Source: Planctomycetota bacterium (lineage in GTDB: Bacteria > Planctomycetota > Planctomycetia > Planctomycetales > Planctomycetaceae). Taken from it: 9,543 bases of DNA. This document shows positions 6,366-9,543 of this stretch, in pieces. Under the pieces are notes generated by a model. It saw only the letters and a list, made by a program, of their open reading frames with translations. It did no database searches and was not told the origin of the DNA. The stretch is from the NCBI GenBank assembly GCA_003669575.1, contig QWOR01000198.1, forward strand, positions 1 through 9,543, read 5' to 3'. Each line of letters starts with the position of its first letter. Within the stretch, counting starts at the first letter, position 1. The translations under genes and the position numbers were made by a program.

Positions 6366-6860
6366 ATGAAGTTCAAAATGTTGGCCTTCGGTCTGGCGAT
6401 GTGGTCATGTGGCTATTGGATGGGGAACGGAGATCTTCCTGAAGTGTCCGCCTTGACCGCACAGGACGACGCGAGTGGGCTGTCGCAGGAAACCGCCATC
6501 AAGATTCAAGCCGCCCACGAAGCGTTGAAATCCGCGATGGATGCTCTTCAGCAGGATGGCAAATACGAGGGGCTCAGTGAGACCCCGAACGCCTATCTGG
6601 TCCTGTCTGGAGGAGGCAACGCCAAGGAGGACCTGACTTCCGGTCAGGGTGTAGACCCCGAGACGTTTGCGGCTCTCTACGCACGACAAGTCAATCAGGA
6701 CATCCTGGATGGGCTGACGGTCGATGATCAGGGGCGGTTGCTCTACAACGATCAGCTGATTCGGCTTTACTCGAAGTCCCGTCTGGAACGGACCTTCGCG
6801 GAACGAATCAAGTTGTCTTTGGCCGGAAGCGGAAAATCGCCCATTGGCAACGAGAAATAG
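6366..6860 (+). CDS. Exported hypothetical protein, 164 residues
   Basis: The start ATG at 6366 has AGAGG 8 nt upstream. The protein opens with MKFKMLAFGLAMWSCGYWMG, a short basic lead plus a hydrophobic core (about 5-20). This is compatible with a signal peptide, with a possible cleavage near the Ala residues at 29-32, or with a membrane anchor. The Cys at 15 is not in a good lipobox. The rest (about 35-164) is soluble and mixed helical, with stretches such as 'AAHEALKSAMDALQQDGKY' and a C-terminal 'LIRLYSKSRLERTFAERIKL'. I recognise no domain and no catalytic motif. The frame runs in from upstream (open from 6123), but the part before 6366 has poor composition and would overlap the small membrane-protein gene. 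Function is unknown; it is probably an envelope protein. It lies between that small gene and the large VWA gene, all on the same strand. Confidence 0.75.
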   Translation: MKFKMLAFGLAMWSCGYWMGNGDLPEVSALTAQDDASGLSQETAIKIQAAHEALKSAMDALQQDGKYEGLSETPNAYLVLSGGGNAKEDLTSGQGVDPETFAALYARQVNQDILDGLTVDDQGRLLYNDQLIRLYSKSRLERTFAERIKLSLAGSGKSPIGNEK

Positions 6861-7097
6861 TCCGAACAGTCCGGGCGTGTCGATCCTGCCGACGTTGTCG
6901 TGTCGTTCCTGAACGATCAGGGCAAATGTCAGGCAAATGTGATGGAATATGTTTGGGGGTCTGTCGAGTGAGTGGATAGACTCGATTGCAGGCGTGGATC
7001 GCGCCTGTCCATCCCTCTGTCGTTCGATGATCAAGTCTGGCGCGCCGTTGGCGTGCCTTCTATCCTGACAATCAGGTTCTTCCTGAGGAGTTGGTGT
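6861..7097 (+). promoter_or_regulatory. Leader / upstream region of the VWA gene with several small inverted repeats
   Basis: These 237 bases contain no gene. A near-tandem repeat (TCAGGGCAAATG / TCAGGCAAATG) lies at 6917-6939. Inverted repeats follow: CGAGT/ACTCG at 6965-6969/6980-6984, CAGGCG/CGCCTG at 6989-6994/7002-7007, GGCGCG/CGTGCC (one G-U pair) at 7039-7044/7052-7057, and CCTGA/TCAGG at 7064-7068/7072-7076. A second CCTGA (7082-7086) runs into the Shine-Dalgarno AGGAG (7086-7090), which sits 7 nt before the ATG. The third hairpin is followed by TTCTAT, so a weak terminator for the upstream gene is possible. No promoter box is clear enough to call. Confidence 0.4.
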
Positions 7098-9543
7098 ATG
7101 CGTTCCCTCAAGGTGAATGCGTTCGCATGGCTGAGTGGCTTGGCCTTGGCTGGTACGGTGGTGACAGCGGGTTTCGTTTCAGCAGCATCCCCAGTCACCG
7201 ACGCCGCAGTCCTCTATAGTCATCAGGCTCTGGACGGAAATTCCTACTTTGCGATCTCGGTCCAGGGACCGACTCGCAATGTCGAGGCTGTCCCGCACGA
7301 CCATGTGATCCTGATTGATACGTCTGCCAGCCAGGTCGGTGAGCATCGTGCCATGGCGCTGGACGTTCTGCAAGAACTCCTGGCTGCGCTCCCGGGAACA
7401 GACCGTGTCCAGGTCAATGCGATTGATGTTCGTACCACTTCGCTGACCAAAGGGTTTGTTGCTCCACAGCAGGCTCTCGATTCAGCCATCCCCACGCTGA
7501 AGACCCGCTTGCCAGCGGGTGCGACCGATTTGTTGACCGCCTTGAACGCGGCCTCAGAGCAAATCGAGAAGGGACGTGAATCGTCGATCGTCTACATCGG
7601 CGATGGAATGAGCACCGCACATCTGCTTCAGCTGAACGAGCTCGAATCGCTGGTGAACAGCCTGCGTGAGCGGCACATCCCGATCCACGGATTCGCCGTG
7701 GGTGCCAACAAAGACCTCCGCCTGTTGGGCACGCTGGCCCAGACCACCGGAGGTATGGCTCTGATCGACGATTCGGTCCAGAAGGCCGATGCCGTTGGTC
7801 AACAGTTGGCCAACGCGATTGATCTGCCGGTGATCTATCCCACATCGCTGAAGGTGGAATGGGACGCTCAGGTGGTTCCACAACAGCCGCTGCCTCTGCG
7901 GTCTGACCGGGCGACTTTCTACCTGGCTCGAGGTCAGTGGTCCGCTGGCGCTGCCCTGTCGGTCAAGACCCCGGAAGGTGACCTCAGCTGGAGCGTTCCC
8001 ACTGCCAAGTACAGCCAGGGGAATCAGTTCCTGACCGGTATCTGGAACCAGGCCGTCGCGAATCGTGGATTGTCGGTGCCGTTCGCAGGCGTGACGTTCC
8101 TGAACGCCGCTCATCAGTCGTTCATTGACCACGTCGAACAGCTGGAGCTGGCTGCCGATAGCTCTCTGGAAAAGGGAGATCTGGCTCGACTCGAGATCCT
8201 GACCGCAGAGTTGCGTCAGATCGATCCGGGCAACTCGCATGCGACGGGCCTCAAGAACAAAATCGGCCGCATGAAAATCCAGACCGTTGCACAAACGGAA
8301 GAGAAAAATGGGGAAGAAAGTCCCCCCACCGAGGGAGATGTGTTGCCGAAAGCGGCGGGCGAAGAAACACCCGAGCCGCCAGCTCCTGAGCCGGAAGCGG
8401 AAGGCGAGCCCGCACCCGAAGGGAAATCGACTCCTGCTGCACCAGCCCCGGAACCGGGCACAGAGGCTGAAGCAACCCCGACAGAAGAAGGGACACCCGC
8501 TGCCCCTGCTCCAGAACCGGGTGATGAACCCGCCATGGAAACGGCTCCCGAAGGGGAAGCCCCCGAACCTGACACAGCCTCTCCTCTGAACGGACGCCAG
8601 AAGCCGCTCGACCTGACTCCGATTGCTCAGGAAGAAGCGCGTCGCAAGGCGCGGACCCAGAAGCTGCGGATGCAACTCGAAACTGACATTACAGAGGCTC
8701 GACGGGCGATCTCTACCTCACCAGAAGCCGCTGTGACTTTGCTGGAAGGGTCGCGAGCCGGGATCAAGTCGGCGACAGACATTGACGCCGATGACAAGGC
8801 TCAACTCCTGAAGCAGGCTGATGCTGCTCTGACCGACCTGAAGAACAAGCAGGAAGTGCTGCGAGGACGCATCCAGGCCAGCGAACAACGCAAGGCCGAA
8901 CAGGAAGCACAGCAACGGGTGATCGACTACGGTGCTGAGCAGAATGAAAAGCTGAAGCAGCTCGTGGACCGGATTCGAGCCCTGATGGACGATGGTTACC
9001 ACGGCGACTCGAATGCGTTTGAAGAAGCAGAAGCTGTCGCGCGAATCGTCGAATCGATGACTCCCAATTCGGCCCTGGGTGCAGCGACTGTGTTTACAAC
9101 AGAAGCTGCTGGACAGCTGTCGAAAGCGGAACACCTGCGGTCTCTCCGTTATGACCGATACCTGGAAACCCTGTATCAGGTCGAGCTGTCACACGTTCCA
9201 TTCCCGGATGAGCCTCCGGTCCGCTATCCCCCCGCTTCGGTCTGGCAGAACCTGACCCTGAAGCGGAAGAAGTGGAAGTCGGTTGACCTGCACAAGGACA
9301 GCCCGAACGAACAAAAGATCAGCGATGCACTCGATCAGGTGACCTCGCTTGAGTTTCCTGACAACACGCTGCGTGAAGTCATCGACTTCATCTCGGATCT
9401 GCATAACATCCCGATTCGTTTGGACGACAAAGCTCTGAGCGATGAAGGACTGGATGCTGAGACTCGCATCAATCTGGTTGTGTCTGGAATTACTCTGCGA
9501 AGTGCGCTGAACCTGATGCTGGAGAAAGTCGGCGATGTCGAGC
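7098..9543 (+). CDS. Large exported protein: VWA domain, Pro/Glu/Ala linker, helical region, STN/secretin-N-like domain; cut by right edge
   Basis: One frame is open from ATG 7098 (AGGAG 7 nt upstream) to the window end, giving 815 residues without a stop. Residues 1-30 are a signal peptide ending AASPVTDAA. A von Willebrand A domain spans about 67-245: MIDAS DTSAS (74-78), Thr143 in 'GATD' and Asp169 in 'YIGDG', so metal binding looks intact. A region of mixed strands and helices (246-395) precedes a Pro/Glu/Ala-rich linker (about 404-495). A long charged, Gln/Lys/Glu-rich helical, possibly coiled-coil stretch follows (about 507-690). From about 737 the pattern 'LEFPDNTLREVIDFISDLHN' and then 'INLVVSGITLRSALNLML' matches the STN / secretin N-domain-like modules found in TonB-dependent and secretin-associated proteins. 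It is probably periplasmic or surface-exposed. The substrate is unknown. A link to the divergent Tad genes is only positional. The C-terminus, and whether a secretin barrel follows, cannot be seen. Confidence 0.85.
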   Translation, partial: MRSLKVNAFAWLSGLALAGTVVTAGFVSAASPVTDAAVLYSHQALDGNSYFAISVQGPTRNVEAVPHDHVILIDTSASQVGEHRAMALDVLQELLAALPGTDRVQVNAIDVRTTSLTKGFVAPQQALDSAIPTLKTRLPAGATDLLTALNAASEQIEKGRESSIVYIGDGMSTAHLLQLNELESLVNSLRERHIPIHGFAVGANKDLRLLGTLAQTTGGMALIDDSVQKADAVGQQLANAIDLPVIYPTSLKVEWDAQVVPQQPLPLRSDRATFYLARGQWSAGAALSVKTPEGDLSWSVPTAKYSQGNQFLTGIWNQAVANRGLSVPFAGVTFLNAAHQSFIDHVEQLELAADSSLEKGDLARLEILTAELRQIDPGNSHATGLKNKIGRMKIQTVAQTEEKNGEESPPTEGDVLPKAAGEETPEPPAPEPEAEGEPAPEGKSTPAAPAPEPGTEAEATPTEEGTPAAPAPEPGDEPAMETAPEGEAPEPDTASPLNGRQKPLDLTPIAQEEARRKARTQKLRMQLETDITEARRAISTSPEAAVTLLEGSRAGIKSATDIDADDKAQLLKQADAALTDLKNKQEVLRGRIQASEQRKAEQEAQQRVIDYGAEQNEKLKQLVDRIRALMDDGYHGDSNAFEEAEAVARIVESMTPNSALGAATVFTTEAAGQLSKAEHLRSLRYDRYLETLYQVELSHVPFPDEPPVRYPPASVWQNLTLKRKKWKSVDLHKDSPNEQKISDALDQVTSLEFPDNTLREVIDFISDLHNIPIRLDDKALSDEGLDAETRINLVVSGITLRSALNLMLEKVGDVE
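8307..8583 (+). repeat. Pro/Glu/Ala-rich linker-coding segment inside the VWA gene
   Basis: In frame, this encodes about residues 404-495, a disordered linker of Pro, Glu, Ala, Gly and Thr. The peptide TPAAPAPEPG occurs twice (445-454 and 466-475), but the two DNA copies differ at several third-codon positions. The linker separates the VWA half from the helical/STN half. Its strong codon bias produces long spurious open frames on the opposite strand. Confidence 0.65.

Noticed and set aside
5987..6376. A 129-codon minus-strand frame across the small membrane-protein gene
   Set aside because: It lacks hydrophobic or domain patterns and overlaps a better plus-strand candidate. I judge it a chance frame.
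6405..7034. A 209-codon minus-strand frame opposite the exported hypothetical gene
   Set aside because: It has no recognisable domain. The plus-strand gene has a better start, ribosome site and signal-like N-terminus, and the antisense frame also covers the non-coding leader.
7554..8675. A 373-codon minus-strand frame rich in Gly, Ser, Arg and Phe opposite the VWA gene
   Set aside because: It mirrors the Pro/Glu/Ala-rich linker codons of the plus-strand gene, has no good ribosome site, and its composition is that of an antisense shadow.

Overview
The window looks like chromosomal DNA of a moderately GC-rich bacterium, most likely a member of the Planctomycetes. This is an inference from gene style: a Tad pilus locus with long unusual tails, a secreted VWA protein that runs into a secretin-N-like module, and lineage-restricted small secreted proteins. 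No rRNA, tRNA, CRISPR array, transposase or insertion sequence is visible, and no gene looks broken.

Left half (1-5525, minus strand, read right to left): a compact Tad (tight adherence / Flp pilus) assembly operon in the order prepilin peptidase (TadV/CpaA), TadE minor pseudopilin, CpaB/RcpC, TadG-like protein, CpaF/TadA ATPase, TadB inner-membrane platform protein (cut by the left edge). The first genes are tightly coupled (TGATG overlap of peptidase and tadE; tadE stop nearly or actually overlapping cpaB). Longer gaps of about 120 nt (cpaB-tadG) and 98 nt (cpaF-tadB) hold inverted or direct repeats that could act on the mRNA. The peptidase would mature the pilin and TadE, CpaF would power assembly through the TadB platform, CpaB would act in the periplasm near the secretin, and TadE/TadG would be minor envelope components. 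The Flp pilin, the secretin (RcpA/CpaC), TadZ/CpaE and TadC are not in the window. TadC probably follows TadB beyond the left edge.

Middle (5526-6019): a 494-bp divergent intergenic region with no convincing gene. It carries repeated CTTGAGGA and GACTC words and short palindromes, so it is a plausible bidirectional control region.

Right half (6020-9543, plus strand): a 66-residue single-pass membrane protein, a 164-residue exported protein of unknown function, a 237-nt leader rich in small inverted repeats, and a large exported protein cut by the right edge. That protein has a VWA domain with intact MIDAS, a Pro/Glu/Ala-rich linker, a long charged helical region, and the start of an STN/secretin-N-like domain. 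It may act in the envelope, perhaps with the divergent pilus machinery, but only proximity supports that link.
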